From: Piscinibacter sp047602365
GTDB taxonomy: Bacteria > Pseudomonadota > Gammaproteobacteria > Burkholderiales > Burkholderiaceae_C
Length of the DNA: 64,000 bases
Reading direction: 5' to 3'
NCBI GenBank assembly: GCA_047602365.1
Contig: JASGHM010000001.1
Span: 682,001 to 746,000 of the forward strand
Below, piece by piece: positions 16,954 to 27,381 of this stretch. The position numbers were made by a program, and so were the translations under genes. Positions within the stretch are counted from its first letter, which is position 1. Each line of letters begins with the position of its first letter. The notes under the pieces were generated by a model. It had not been told where the DNA came from, made no database searches, and was given only the letters and a program-made list of their open reading frames with translations.

Positions 16954-19152
16954 TCAGTCCGGCACCACCAGGGTGTGACCCACCATGCGGATCGCGTCCG
17001 CCGCCGCCGGCTTGCGCGGAATCGCCGGCACGTTGGCTTCGGTGATCGCCGGCGCGGCGCCCGGCGTGCCGCCGCGCGGCACGGTGCGCAGCACTTGGCT
17101 CTCCGGCAGCGGCTTGCCGTGGCGCAGGTGGTCCCACATCGCGTCGAGCGCGCGGTTCAGGTAGACGTGCAGCGGGATGTAGCGCGTGTCGTAGCCGCCC
17201 AGCAGCGTCGGCAGGCCGATGAAGCTGTCGAAGTGCTGCGCGTTGGTCACCTCGATGTACGACAGCTGGCTGTGCTTGCCTTCGACGCGCTTGTTCAGCG
17301 CGGTGTAGGGCCGCGAGCTGTGGTTCACCGGGATCAGCGCGTCGGCGCGGCCGTGCACGATGATCGCCGGCTTGCGTTGCAGGTTGCCGTTGCGCAGCGT
17401 CTCGGCCACGCCGTGCTGCAGGGCCAGCGCTTGCGCATCGCTGCCGCTCAGCAGGCCGCGCAGGCACAGCGCGCCGTCGAGGTTGAAGTCCTGCTTGAAG
17501 GTCGACGGCGACAGCGAGACCAGGTCGCGCAACGCCAGGCCGGGGCTGAGGTCGTTGATCAGCTGCACGCCGGAGGACGGCGGCACGCCGTTGCCGGTGG
17601 CGGCCATGCCGGCCAGCGCCGCCGGCGCCAGCGTGCCGACGGTGAAGTTGGCGTTGGTCGCAGCAAAGCTGAAACCGCACAGGCTGTCGGTCACGCTGGC
17701 GCGGGCCAGCGCGTTGGCGTAGGTCACGGCCACCGCCGGCGCCACCTCGAAGGCCGCCAGCGAGGCATGCAGCACCGCCGATTCCGGCTCCCAGCCGTAC
17801 TGGCCGAGCAGCGCCAACGCTTCGTCGGCCTGGGCCGCCAGCGTGTCGGCCGCGAGCACGCCCTTGGTCTTCAGCGAAGCGCAGCGGTTGGCGGCGAAGG
17901 CGGCGACGACGAAGGCCTGGCCCGGTGCACCGGCGACGGCCGTCGCCAGCGACGCGCAGCTCTGCAGCAGGTTGGCCTGCGTGGTGTAGTCGAACAGCGT
18001 CTTGCCGCTGAACTGCGCGACGCCGCCGCGCTTGACGGCCACGCCGGCGTCCGGCGGCAGTTCGACCGAGGGCTCGGAGACGGCGACGCCGTCGATCAGC
18101 CGCTCGCGGTCGAGTTCGGCCGCGGCCAGCGCGGCATGCCCGCCATTGCTGATCGACGACGCGATGACGGTGGTGTTGGCCGGCCGGATGGTGCGCAGCG
18201 TGCGACCATGCGGCAGCTTCAGGCCGTAGCGGTCGTTCAGCGCCCAGTAGGCGAACTCGATCGCCTGCAGCGTGAAGCGGCCCCAGTCCTTCTCGGGGTT
18301 GCGCTGCGAGTGCGCGTGCTTGAAGGCGTAGCGGCCCGGCTTGGCGGCGTTGAAGGCGGCGAGCTGCGTGGCGTCCAGTGCTGCGCGGAACTGCGCGGTG
18401 TCGCCGGCGGCCGCAGCCGTCGCGCGGGTGCCGTCGATCAGCGGCACCGTGTCGGCGCCGAGCTCGTGCGTCGACGCACCGGTGCCCTTGTCGGTGTAGG
18501 CCACCGCGCAGCCGCGCTTGAGGCCCCATTCGCCGGTGCTGATGCCACCGTAGACACCACGCGAGCCCGACGAGGTGGCGGTCACGATGCACGGCTTCCT
18601 CGGGTCGAAGTGCGCCGGGATCTGCACCATCAGCACGACGTTCTGCGACGCCGCGCCGCCGTCCGCCCCCTTGCTGTAGGCCAGCAGTTCGGTGCCGGCG
18701 ATGCGCCCTTCGTCGGCCGTCACCGTGCCGTCGACGGCGACGTTCGGCCCGTACAGCAGGCCGTAGCCGCCGGCGGCCGTCATGTCGACGATGGCGCGGT
18801 AGTTGTTGTAGATCGCCGCACGGCGCAGTTCGGCGGCGGTCGGCGCGAGCGCGTCGGCATACCCCGGCGCCACCGCGCTGGCCAAGCCGGTCTTGCCCAG
18901 GCCGGCGGTAAGCAGGTCGTCGCTGGCGCCGTCGTAGCTGGCCGAGCGCACGCTGCCGGCGACGACGAAGTCGGGCAGGCGGTTGAACACCGCGCGCGGG
19001 CCGCGGTCGCCACGGCCGCTGTCGGCGTCGGCATGCTGTGCGGTGGCGCGCGTCGTCGCGGTGGCCGCGCTGGCGCTCTCGTCGCCGCCTCCGCCGCAGG
19101 CAGCGAGTGCGGCCGCTGCGAGCGGTGCGATCAGGATCCTGATTCTTGTCAT
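16954..19152 (-). CDS. 3-hydroxybutyrate oligomer hydrolase (lipoprotein)
   Basis: A 732-residue protein that matches D-(-)-3-hydroxybutyrate oligomer hydrolase in length and motifs. This enzyme cuts short oligomers made by PHB depolymerase into 3-hydroxybutyrate. A lipobox LAAAALAAC near residue 19 followed by a glycine run predicts a lipid-anchored, exported enzyme. Family-like segments include VTATSSGSRGVYGG, the nucleophile region ASSISNGGHAA, IIVHGRADALIPVNHSSRPY and the C-terminal NAQHFDSF, which carries the likely catalytic histidine. ATG 19152 overlaps the livM stop as ATGA, so it is translated as part of the transporter operon. That coupling is the interesting feature: it suggests the transporter imports the released hydroxyacid or a related compound. 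Confidence 0.85.
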   Translation of the reverse strand: MTRIRILIAPLAAAALAACGGGGDESASAATATTRATAQHADADSGRGDRGPRAVFNRLPDFVVAGSVRSASYDGASDDLLTAGLGKTGLASAVAPGYADALAPTAAELRRAAIYNNYRAIVDMTAAGGYGLLYGPNVAVDGTVTADEGRIAGTELLAYSKGADGGAASQNVVLMVQIPAHFDPRKPCIVTATSSGSRGVYGGISTGEWGLKRGCAVAYTDKGTGASTHELGADTVPLIDGTRATAAAAGDTAQFRAALDATQLAAFNAAKPGRYAFKHAHSQRNPEKDWGRFTLQAIEFAYWALNDRYGLKLPHGRTLRTIRPANTTVIASSISNGGHAALAAAELDRERLIDGVAVSEPSVELPPDAGVAVKRGGVAQFSGKTLFDYTTQANLLQSCASLATAVAGAPGQAFVVAAFAANRCASLKTKGVLAADTLAAQADEALALLGQYGWEPESAVLHASLAAFEVAPAVAVTYANALARASVTDSLCGFSFAATNANFTVGTLAPAALAGMAATGNGVPPSSGVQLINDLSPGLALRDLVSLSPSTFKQDFNLDGALCLRGLLSGSDAQALALQHGVAETLRNGNLQRKPAIIVHGRADALIPVNHSSRPYTALNKRVEGKHSQLSYIEVTNAQHFDSFIGLPTLLGGYDTRYIPLHVYLNRALDAMWDHLRHGKPLPESQVLRTVPRGGTPGAAPAITEANVPAIPRKPAAADAIRMVGHTLVVPD

Positions 19153-20234
19153 GCCTTGTCTCCTCGGGTGGTTCTGGTGCGCAACGCGCGCAAGCGCCCC
19201 ACCACGCCGGTGGGGAAGTAATAAACCGAGAGCACGAAGAGCAGGCCCAGCCAGAGCAGCCAGCGGTCGGGCGAGACGAGCGCGGCCAGCAACGGCACGC
19301 CCTCGAAGGCGCCCGCGCCGAACTTGAGCAGGTCCTGCAGGTAGTTCTGCGCGATGACGAACAGCACCGAGCCGATCACCGCGCCGTAGACCGTGCCCAT
19401 GCCGCCGATCACGACGATGAGCAGGATGTCGAGCATGATCTCGAACGAGAGCGAGGTGTCCGGCCCCTGGTAGCGCAGCCACAGCGCGAGCAGGCAGCCG
19501 GCCAGCGTGGCGAACAGCGCCGACAGCACCGAGGCGATGGTGCGCCACACCACCGTGCGGTAGCCGATCGCCTCGGCGCGGAAGTCGTTCTCGCGGATCG
19601 CCTGCAGCACGCGGCCGAACGGCGAGTTGACGATGCGCAGCATCGCCAGCACCAGCAGCAGCGCGGTGAAGAACAGCAGGTAGTAGGTCAGGAAGCGGCC
19701 GTCGACCGAGGCACCGAGCAGCGGCTCCTCGAGGTACTGCGTACCCGGCTGCAGCGCTGCAGGCACCTTGAAGTTCAGGCCGTCCTCGCCGCCGGTCAGC
19801 GCGGACAGCTGCGAGGCCAGCGTCAGGAAGGCCGAGGCCACCGCCAGCGTGATCATCGCGAAGAAGATCGCCTTCACGCGCAGCGAGGCCAGGCCGATCA
19901 GCAGCGACAGCGCCAGCGAGACCCCCAGCGCCGCGGCCACGCCGAGGCCCACCGCCGCCCAGCCTTCGCCCAGGCGCGTGCTGGCGATCGCGACGCCGTA
20001 GGCACCGATGCCGAAGAACATCGTGTGCGCGAAGCTGACGATGCCGGTGTAGCCGAGCAGCAGGTCGAAGCTGGCCACCAGCACGATGAAGACGATGATC
20101 TTGGCAGCGACGTTGAGCGCCTTGGTGCCCGGGAACAGGAAGGGCGTGAAGGCCAGTGCCAGCACGATGGCGACGAGGATCAGCGCCAGCCAGCGGCTTC
20201 GCGGCAGGTCGTGGGAAAGCAGCCTGGACATCAT
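19149..20234 (-). CDS. livM: Branched-chain amino acid-type ABC transporter permease LivM
   Basis: A 361-residue membrane protein of the LivM family. The family motif FDLLLGYTGIVSFAHTMFFGIGAYG lies near residue 55, and RAIRENDFRAEAIGY-type sequence (QAIRENDFRAEAIGY) near 223, the coupling region for the ATPases; GGMGTVYGAVIGS follows near 290. It starts ATGATG overlapping the livH stop. It pairs with LivH to form the channel. Substrate: the LIV-type family also carries amides, urea and short organic acids, so branched-chain amino acids are not certain here. Confidence 0.9.
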   Translation of the reverse strand: MMSRLLSHDLPRSRWLALILVAIVLALAFTPFLFPGTKALNVAAKIIVFIVLVASFDLLLGYTGIVSFAHTMFFGIGAYGVAIASTRLGEGWAAVGLGVAAALGVSLALSLLIGLASLRVKAIFFAMITLAVASAFLTLASQLSALTGGEDGLNFKVPAALQPGTQYLEEPLLGASVDGRFLTYYLLFFTALLLVLAMLRIVNSPFGRVLQAIRENDFRAEAIGYRTVVWRTIASVLSALFATLAGCLLALWLRYQGPDTSLSFEIMLDILLIVVIGGMGTVYGAVIGSVLFVIAQNYLQDLLKFGAGAFEGVPLLAALVSPDRWLLWLGLLFVLSVYYFPTGVVGRLRALRTRTTRGDKA

Positions 20235-21259
20235 CGGTTCGCCACCGGATAGAGGCCCTGCGGCCGCCACAGCAGAACGGCCACCATCAGCGCGATGCTG
20301 GCGAAGGCGGTGAACACCGGCGCGACGAAGCCGGTGTAGTTGATCAGCAGCCCGACCAGCAGCGCACCGACGAAGCAGCCCAGCGTCGAGCCCAGGCCGC
20401 CGATGATGATGACGATGAAGATCAGCACGTTGACCTGCGCGCCGAGCTGCGGGATGACGTTCTGCTGGAACATGCCCCACATCACGCCGCCCAGGCCGGC
20501 CAGCGCCGAGCCGACCACGAACACGCCGACGAACAGGCGGCGGATGCGGTAGCCCAGCGCCTCGACCATCTCGCGGTCCTGCACGCCGGCGCGCACCAGC
20601 AGGCCGATCTTGGTGCGGTTCAGGGCCCACAGCATCACGGCCAGCACCACCACGCCGATGGCGACCGCGAGCACGCGGTACTTGCCGATCGCGGCGTCGC
20701 CGATGAGGATGGAACCGCGCAGCGCCTCGGGCAGTGCCAGCGGCCGCTGCTCGGGGCCCCAGATCACCTTGATCAGCTCCTCGCCGATGATCATGCCGCC
20801 CATCGTGATCAGGATCTGCTTCAGGTGCTGGCCGTAGACCGGCCGCACCAGCACCCGCTCGAAGCCCCAGCCGATCGCGCCGGCCAGCGCCATCGCGGCG
20901 AGCATCGCGGCGAACACCGCGACCAGGTTGCGCGCCAGCGCATCGACGCTGGTCCAGTCGGCCAGGCCGGCGAATACCGTCGTCGCGACGAAGGCGCCGA
21001 AGGCGATGAACACGCCGTGGCCGAAGTTCAGCACGTCCATCAGGCCGAACACCAGCGTCAGGCCCGAGGCGGTGACGAAGACGATCATGCCCATCGCCAG
21101 GCCGGCGACGGTGAGCGTCAGCCAGGTCGAGGGTGAGCCGACCAGCGGCAGCGCCAGCAGCGCGAGCAGCGGCACCAGGGCCAGCGGCAGCCAGTCGAAG
21201 GCAGCCTTCGGCACCGCCGCGGTGGCCGCCGGGGTCGCCGATGCGACGGCGGTGTTCAT
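20231..21259 (-). CDS. livH: Branched-chain amino acid-type ABC transporter permease LivH
   Basis: A 342-residue permease with the LivH hallmarks: GLTLVFGLMDVLNFGHGVFIAFGAF near residue 65, the coupling segment RAGVQDREMVEALGY near 225, and GGLGSTLGCFVGALLVG near 285. The N-terminus has an unusual Ala/Thr-rich extension of about 20 residues. ATG 21259 overlaps the livF stop (ATGA). It lies between livF and livM in a run of coupled genes. Confidence 0.9.
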   Translation of the reverse strand: MNTAVASATPAATAAVPKAAFDWLPLALVPLLALLALPLVGSPSTWLTLTVAGLAMGMIVFVTASGLTLVFGLMDVLNFGHGVFIAFGAFVATTVFAGLADWTSVDALARNLVAVFAAMLAAMALAGAIGWGFERVLVRPVYGQHLKQILITMGGMIIGEELIKVIWGPEQRPLALPEALRGSILIGDAAIGKYRVLAVAIGVVVLAVMLWALNRTKIGLLVRAGVQDREMVEALGYRIRRLFVGVFVVGSALAGLGGVMWGMFQQNVIPQLGAQVNVLIFIVIIIGGLGSTLGCFVGALLVGLLINYTGFVAPVFTAFASIALMVAVLLWRPQGLYPVANR

Positions 21260-21996
21260 TGATGCGCTCTCAGCGAGAGGCCGAGCAGGCGCTGCTGCAG
21301 CGTCTCGTCCTCGATCAGTTGTTTCATCGCGCCGGCGTGCACGACACGACCGTCGTCCATCACCGCCACGGTGTCGCCCAGCGCCTTGGCCATCGCGAAG
21401 TTCTGCTCGACCAGCAGCACGGTGGTCTGCGTCGCCTTCAGCTCGCGCAAGGCGGCGATCAGGTTGGCGACGATGGCCGGCGCCAGACCCTTGCTCGGCT
21501 CGTCGATCAGCAGCAGGCGGCGCGGCTCGACGATCGCGCGGGCGACCGCCAGCATCTGCTTTTGCCCGCCGGAGAGCTTGCCGGCCGGGTAGAGCCAGAA
21601 CTTCTTCAGCGCCGGGAACAGACCGAAGATCCAGTCCAGCCGCTGCGTGTCGATGTCGTCGATGCGGCGTGCGCCGCGCGCGGCCAGCAGCAGGTTCTCG
21701 CGCACCGTGAGGTCGGCGAAGATGCCCATGGTCTCGGGCACGTAGGCGATGCCGAGCTGGGCGATGTCGGGCGTGCCGTGGCGATGGATCGGCTGGCCGG
21801 CGAATCCGACCGAGCCGGCCGACGCCTTCCACAGGCCCATGATCGTGCGCAGCGTGGTCGTCTTGCCGGCCCCGTTGCGGCCCAGCAGCATGGTCACCTG
21901 CCCGGCCGGCACGGCGAGGTCGACGCCGTGCAGGATGTGGTAGCTGCCGATGTGCGTGTGCACGCCGGAGAGTGTCAGCAGCGGCGCGGCGCTCAT
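21256..21996 (-). CDS. livF: LIV-type ABC transporter ATP-binding protein LivF
   Basis: A 246-residue ATPase. Walker A is GRNGAGKTTT near residue 39, the ABC signature is LSGGQKQM near 140, and Walker B is LLLIDEPSKGLAP near 160, followed by the switch histidine position occupied by glutamine in VLLVEQN, as is normal for LivF. Start ATG 21996 overlaps the livG stop. It powers uptake together with LivG. Confidence 0.92.
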   Translation of the reverse strand: MSAAPLLTLSGVHTHIGSYHILHGVDLAVPAGQVTMLLGRNGAGKTTTLRTIMGLWKASAGSVGFAGQPIHRHGTPDIAQLGIAYVPETMGIFADLTVRENLLLAARGARRIDDIDTQRLDWIFGLFPALKKFWLYPAGKLSGGQKQMLAVARAIVEPRRLLLIDEPSKGLAPAIVANLIAALRELKATQTTVLLVEQNFAMAKALGDTVAVMDDGRVVHAGAMKQLIEDETLQQRLLGLSLRAHQ

Positions 21997-22751
21997 GCGG
22001 ATTCCTCCTCGGTGCTGACACCGAGGTAGGCCTGCTGCACCACCGGCGACGCGATCACGGTCTCCGGCTCGCCGTCGGCCACCAGCTGGCCGTTGTGCAG
22101 CACGATGATGCGGTCGGCCAGCTCGCGCACCACGTCCATCTTGTGCTCGACCAGCAGGATGGTCTTGTTGCGCTGCTGCTTCAGCGCGCGGATCAGGTCC
22201 AGCACCACCGGCACGTCGTCGACGCTCATGCCCGCGGTCGGCTCGTCGAACATGTAGACGGCAGGCTCCAGCGCCATCAGCATCGCCACCTCCAGCTTGC
22301 GCTGGTCGCCATGCGGCAGGCTGGCGGCCGGCACCTCGGCACGGTCGGTCAGCTTGACGCGGTCGACCAGCGCATGGGCGCGCTCCAGCGTGTTGCGGTG
22401 GTCGCTCCACACCGTCCACAGGTTCATGCCTTCGCGGCGACGCGACTGCACGGCCAGGCGCACGTTCTCCAGCACCGACAGGTTGGGGAACAGCTGCGTC
22501 AGCTGGAAGGCGCGGCCGAGCCCGCGGTGCGTACGCTGCGGCGCGCTCTCGGCGGTGATGTCACGGCCGTCGAGATGAACCGATCCCGCACTCGCACGAA
22601 GCTGGCCGGAGATCAGGTTGAAGTAGGTCGTCTTGCCCGCGCCGTTGGGGCCGACGATGGCCGTCAGCGTGCCGGGTTCGAATCGGCACGAGACGCGGTC
22701 CACCGCGACATGTCCGCCGAAGCGGATCGTGAGGTCCTTGGTTTCGAGCAC
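21993..22751 (-). CDS. livG: LIV-type ABC transporter ATP-binding protein LivG
   Basis: A 252-residue ATPase. Walker A is GPNGAGKTTYFNL near residue 34, Walker B is VYMFDEPTAGM near 168, and VEHKMDVV follows, as in LivG. The signature reads LPHGDQRKLEVAMLMA, a variant of the usual LSYGEQR form, which is common in LivG proteins. It begins 13 bp after the livK stop and overlaps livF by ATGA. Confidence 0.92.
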   Translation of the reverse strand: MLETKDLTIRFGGHVAVDRVSCRFEPGTLTAIVGPNGAGKTTYFNLISGQLRASAGSVHLDGRDITAESAPQRTHRGLGRAFQLTQLFPNLSVLENVRLAVQSRRREGMNLWTVWSDHRNTLERAHALVDRVKLTDRAEVPAASLPHGDQRKLEVAMLMALEPAVYMFDEPTAGMSVDDVPVVLDLIRALKQQRNKTILLVEHKMDVVRELADRIIVLHNGQLVADGEPETVIASPVVQQAYLGVSTEEESA

Positions 22752-22764
22752 GGCCGGCTGCGCA

Positions 22765-23971
22765 TCAGCGCTTGTTCCGAATCGGCACCTGCATCTCTTC
22801 CGGCTTGATCTCGCGCACCAGCTCCGGCACGCCCCAGTTGAAGGCCGGGTCCACCTTGATCTTGAAGTGGTACATCGCCTGCATCGCCTGGTGGTCCTCG
22901 GCGCGGAAGGTCATCTTGCCCTTGGGAGTCTCGAAGCTCATGCCTTCCATGGTCTTGATCAGCTTGTCGGCGTTGGTGTCACCGCCGCTCTTCTTCAGCG
23001 CCTCGACCACCGCGATCGCCGAGCTCATGCCGCCGGCGGTGAAGAAGTCCGGCGGGTTCTTGAACTGCTTGTAGTGGTTGGCGACCAGCCATTCGTTGAC
23101 CGGGTTCTTCGGGATGCCGAAGTAGTAGTAGGTCGCGCCTTCCATGCCGGGGAAGCGCTTGTACGCCGCCATCGCCGGCAGGATGTTGCCGCCCGACGCG
23201 ACCTTGATGCCGAAGCGCTTCTCGATGTCCTGGTCGGCCAGCGAGGGGAACGGGCGTCGTCGCGCCGGCCCAGATCACGAACACCACCTTGCGGCCGGGC
23301 TTGTCCTTCAGCGCGTCGACGAGGCGCTGGATGCCGGCAGTGAAGTCGCTGGTGGCCGGCGGCAGGTATTCCTCGTGGACGATCTTCGACTTCTTCAGCG
23401 CGTCCTTGAAGGCCTTCACGCCGTCGCGGCCGAAGGCGTAGTCCTGCGCGAGCATCGCGATCGACACGTCGGGCGCGTCCATCGCCACCGCGTTGCTGAT
23501 CGCATCCTGCGAGCTGTTGCGACCGGTGCGGAAGATGTACTTGTTCCACTTGTCGCCGGTGATCGCGTCGGCCACCGCGGGCTCGACCAGCAGGATCTTC
23601 TTGTACTCCTCGGCCACCGGCAGCAGCGCCAGCGCGACGCCGGAGGAGGTCGGGCCGACCGCGATGTCGGCCTTGTCGTCGCCATAGGCGGCGGCCAGCA
23701 GGCTCTTGCCCACGTCGGGCTTGCCCTGGTCGTCCTTCTCGATCACCACCAGCTTCTTGCCGGCCACCGTCATCGTGCCGCCGGTGGCGTAGTCCAGGCC
23801 CATCATGAAGCCGGTGGCGGTCTGCTTGCCATAGGCTTCGAGCGGGCCGGTCTTGCTGTAGACATGGGCGATGCGGATCTCGCCCTTGGCTTGCGCCATC
23901 ACGATGGCGGGCAGTGCGAGGGCGGCAGCGGCGATGGCGCCGAGCCAGAGGCGGCGGGGGGCGTGCGGCAT
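22765..23971 (-). CDS. livK: LIV-type ABC transporter substrate-binding protein (livK-like), frameshifted once
   Basis: A periplasmic receptor of about 400 residues, read in two frames joined near 23250. The first frame starts at ATG 23971 with GGAGA upstream and a signal peptide ending VMAQAKGEIRIAHVYSKTGPLEAYG. It runs through GPTSSGVALALLPVAEEY to VVFVIWAGATTP. After the break the second frame reads FPSLADQDIEKRFG, then SGGNILPAMAAYKRFPGMEG and ends RNKR. One extra base in the CGGGAA region explains the shift, so the gene is probably intact in the organism. This type of receptor binds amino acids or small organic acids and amides. It is the first gene of the livKGFHM unit; the ligand is unassigned. 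Confidence 0.85.
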
Positions 23972-24065
23972 GCGAGGTGTCTCCGTGTGATTGATCGAAC
24001 CGGGCGCGAGGCCCATGCTCGTCAAAACGCAAACCACGTGCCACGCGGCACCGCGTTTTCCCTGA

Positions 24066-25042
24066 TCAGCGACCCATGGCGCGCATCAGGTGGATCTGCG
24101 GCGAAGGCCCGGTGACGCTCGCATCGAACGGATGGCTCAGGCGCGTGTAGCCGGCCAGGATGCGGTTCACGTAGGCGCGCGTCTCCGAGTACGGCGGCAC
24201 GCCGCGGTAGCGGTTCACCGCGCCTTCGCCGGCGTTGTAGGCCGCCGCGACGAGCGGCACGTTGCCCTCGAAGTAGGCCATCAGCCAGCGCAGGTAGGCC
24301 ATGCCGCCGCGGATGTTCTGCTCGGCGTCGTAGGGCCGGCTGACGCCGAAGCGCTCGGCGGTGTCGGGGATCAGCTGCATCAGCCCCTTGGCGTTCTTCG
24401 GCGACAGCGCGATGACGTCGTAGTTCGACTCCACCTTGATGAAGGCGAGCACCAGCGCCGGCGCGAGCTGGTACTGCGGCGCGTTGCGCTTGACGATGTC
24501 GACGATGTGCCTGGGCGCGTCGGGCGGGATGACCTCCGCCGCCGGGGCCGGTGTGCGCGGCCGCGGCGCGGCCATCTGCGGCGGCGCACGATCGATCATG
24601 CAGTCGGGCACATAGTTCGGCGGCCCGCCGACGTTGGCCAGCATGCGCACAGCCTGCTCGTAGCCCTGCTCGGCGGCGGCATGGAAGAAGAAGGCGGCGG
24701 TGGCATCGCTGCGCTCGACGCCGCGGCCGTTCGCATACATCCAGCCGAGGTTGAACTGCGCCTGCGCGTCGCCCAGCCGGGCCGCCTTGCAGTACAGCTC
24801 GGCGGCCTTGACGGCGTCGCGGTCGATGCCCTCGCCGTTCTCGTAGCCCAAGGCCTCCTGGCGCAGCAGCACACGCACGCTGCGCTCCTCGGCGTTCTCC
24901 GGCGAGACGATCACGGCCTGCGACGGGCCGGGCCAGAGCGCGAGGACGAGCAGCAGAAGCAGACACTGCACGATTGGCGGACAGTCGCTACAGGCGCTTT
25001 GCATGGGCGACGGACAGTGCACGACCCGAAAGCGTGCGGCGC

Positions 25043-25046
<4 letters not shown>
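24066..25046 (-). CDS. Lytic transglycosylase with Sel1-like repeats
   Basis: A 326-residue exported protein. A hydrophobic stretch (residues about 27-43, CLLLLLVLALWPG) is the signal peptide. Residues about 60-135 hold two Sel1-like repeats (AAELYCKAARLGDAQAQFNLG and the following AAFFFHAAAEQGYEQAVRML). The C-terminal half is an SLT domain: FIKVESNYDVIALSPKNAKG contains the catalytic glutamate (ES motif), then GLMQLIPDTAERFGV and AAYNAGEGAVNRY. It cleaves peptidoglycan glycan strands, for remodelling or for assembly of envelope machines. ATG 25046 overlaps the stop of the sigma-54 regulator (ATGA); ATG 25004 is an alternative start. Confidence 0.85.
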
Positions 25047-26512
<1,466 letters not shown>

Positions 26513-26638
26513 GCGGGCGAGGTGTCGGAAAGGCGGACACTGTAGCCGCAGGCGACAGAGCTCCGACAGGGGCCTACCCCCAGACCCGGGGTCGCTCGAC
26601 GGTGGCGGGCAAATCCCTGTCCGCCTCGCGGTTCTTGT

Positions 26639-26656
26639 AATTATGAATTAGTAATT
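26639..26656. promoter_or_regulatory. AT-rich inverted repeat upstream of matR
   Basis: AATTA-TGAATTAG-TAATT, within TTGTAATTATGAATTAGTAATTGTAG, is an A/T island just upstream of the GntR gene. GntR/FCD regulators bind such short inverted repeats and often autoregulate, so it is a candidate MatR operator and promoter. Confidence 0.45.
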
Positions 26657-26691
26657 GTAGAGTGAGCCATCGCCGCTGCCGGATGCCACCG

Positions 26692-27381
26692 ATGGTCGAT
26701 CCGATTCCATTGCGTCCTTCTTCGCTCCACGAAGAAGTGGCCACTCGCCTGCGCAACATGGTGTTCGACCGCCAGCTCGCCCCGGGCCAGTGGATCGACG
26801 AGCTGGCGCTGGCGCGCGACTGGCAGATCAGCCGCACGCCGCTGCGCGAGGCGCTGAAGGTGCTGGCCGCCGAAGGGCTGGTGGTGCCGGTGCCGCGCCA
26901 GGGCTGCAAGGTCGCCGAGATGTCGGAGGACGACGCCGACGAGCTGCTGCCGGTGATGGCCCTGCTCGAAGGCCGCTGCGCCTACGAGGCGGTGCGCAAG
27001 GCCAGCGAGGCCGACGTGCGCCGCCTGCAGCGCCTGCACGAGCAGCTGGAGAAACACGCCGCGACCCGGGACATCGAGGGCTACTACCGCGCCAACCACG
27101 AGTTCCACAGCGCCGTGCAGGAACTGGCCGGCAACCGCTGGCTGGACCGTGCGACCAGCGACCTGCGCCGTTTCGTGCGCCTGCTGCGCGGCCGGCAGCT
27201 GCACTGGCCGGGCCGCATCGAGGCCTCGATCAACGAGCACCGCGTGCTGCTCGACGCCATCGTGCAGCGCGACGCCGCTCGCGCCGAGCGTGTCATGCAC
27301 GACCACCTGATGGCGCAGCTCGCCGCCTTGAAGGCGCTGCGCCAGCACGAAGAAGCCGAAGGGACGCCCCATGCTGGATGA
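26692..27381 (+). CDS. matR: GntR family regulator (FCD domain), MatR-like
   Basis: A 229-residue regulator. The GntR winged helix is at residues about 10-70 (LHEEVATRLRNMVFDRQLAPGQW, then SRTPLREALKVLAAEGLV). The C-terminal all-helical FCD domain carries the metal-binding histidines in NHEFHSAV and EHRVLLDAI. It is the first gene of a malonate operon and overlaps matA by 11 bp (start of matA inside its end). In Rhizobium, MatR is a GntR protein that controls matABC in response to malonate or malonyl-CoA; the same job is likely here. ATG 26683 and GTG 26662 are alternative starts; none has a strong ribosome site. Confidence 0.82.
   Translation: MVDPIPLRPSSLHEEVATRLRNMVFDRQLAPGQWIDELALARDWQISRTPLREALKVLAAEGLVVPVPRQGCKVAEMSEDDADELLPVMALLEGRCAYEAVRKASEADVRRLQRLHEQLEKHAATRDIEGYYRANHEFHSAVQELAGNRWLDRATSDLRRFVRLLRGRQLHWPGRIEASINEHRVLLDAIVQRDAARAERVMHDHLMAQLAALKALRQHEEAEGTPHAG

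Noticed and set aside
22765..23971. livK as a decayed pseudogene
   Set aside because: A single +1 base with intact sequence on both sides and an intact operon around it; the same type of error recurs in the window.
26513..26691. Sigma-54 promoter for the malonate operon
   Set aside because: No GG-N10-GC element with acceptable -24/-12 context was visible, so control by the adjacent sigma-54 activator cannot be claimed.
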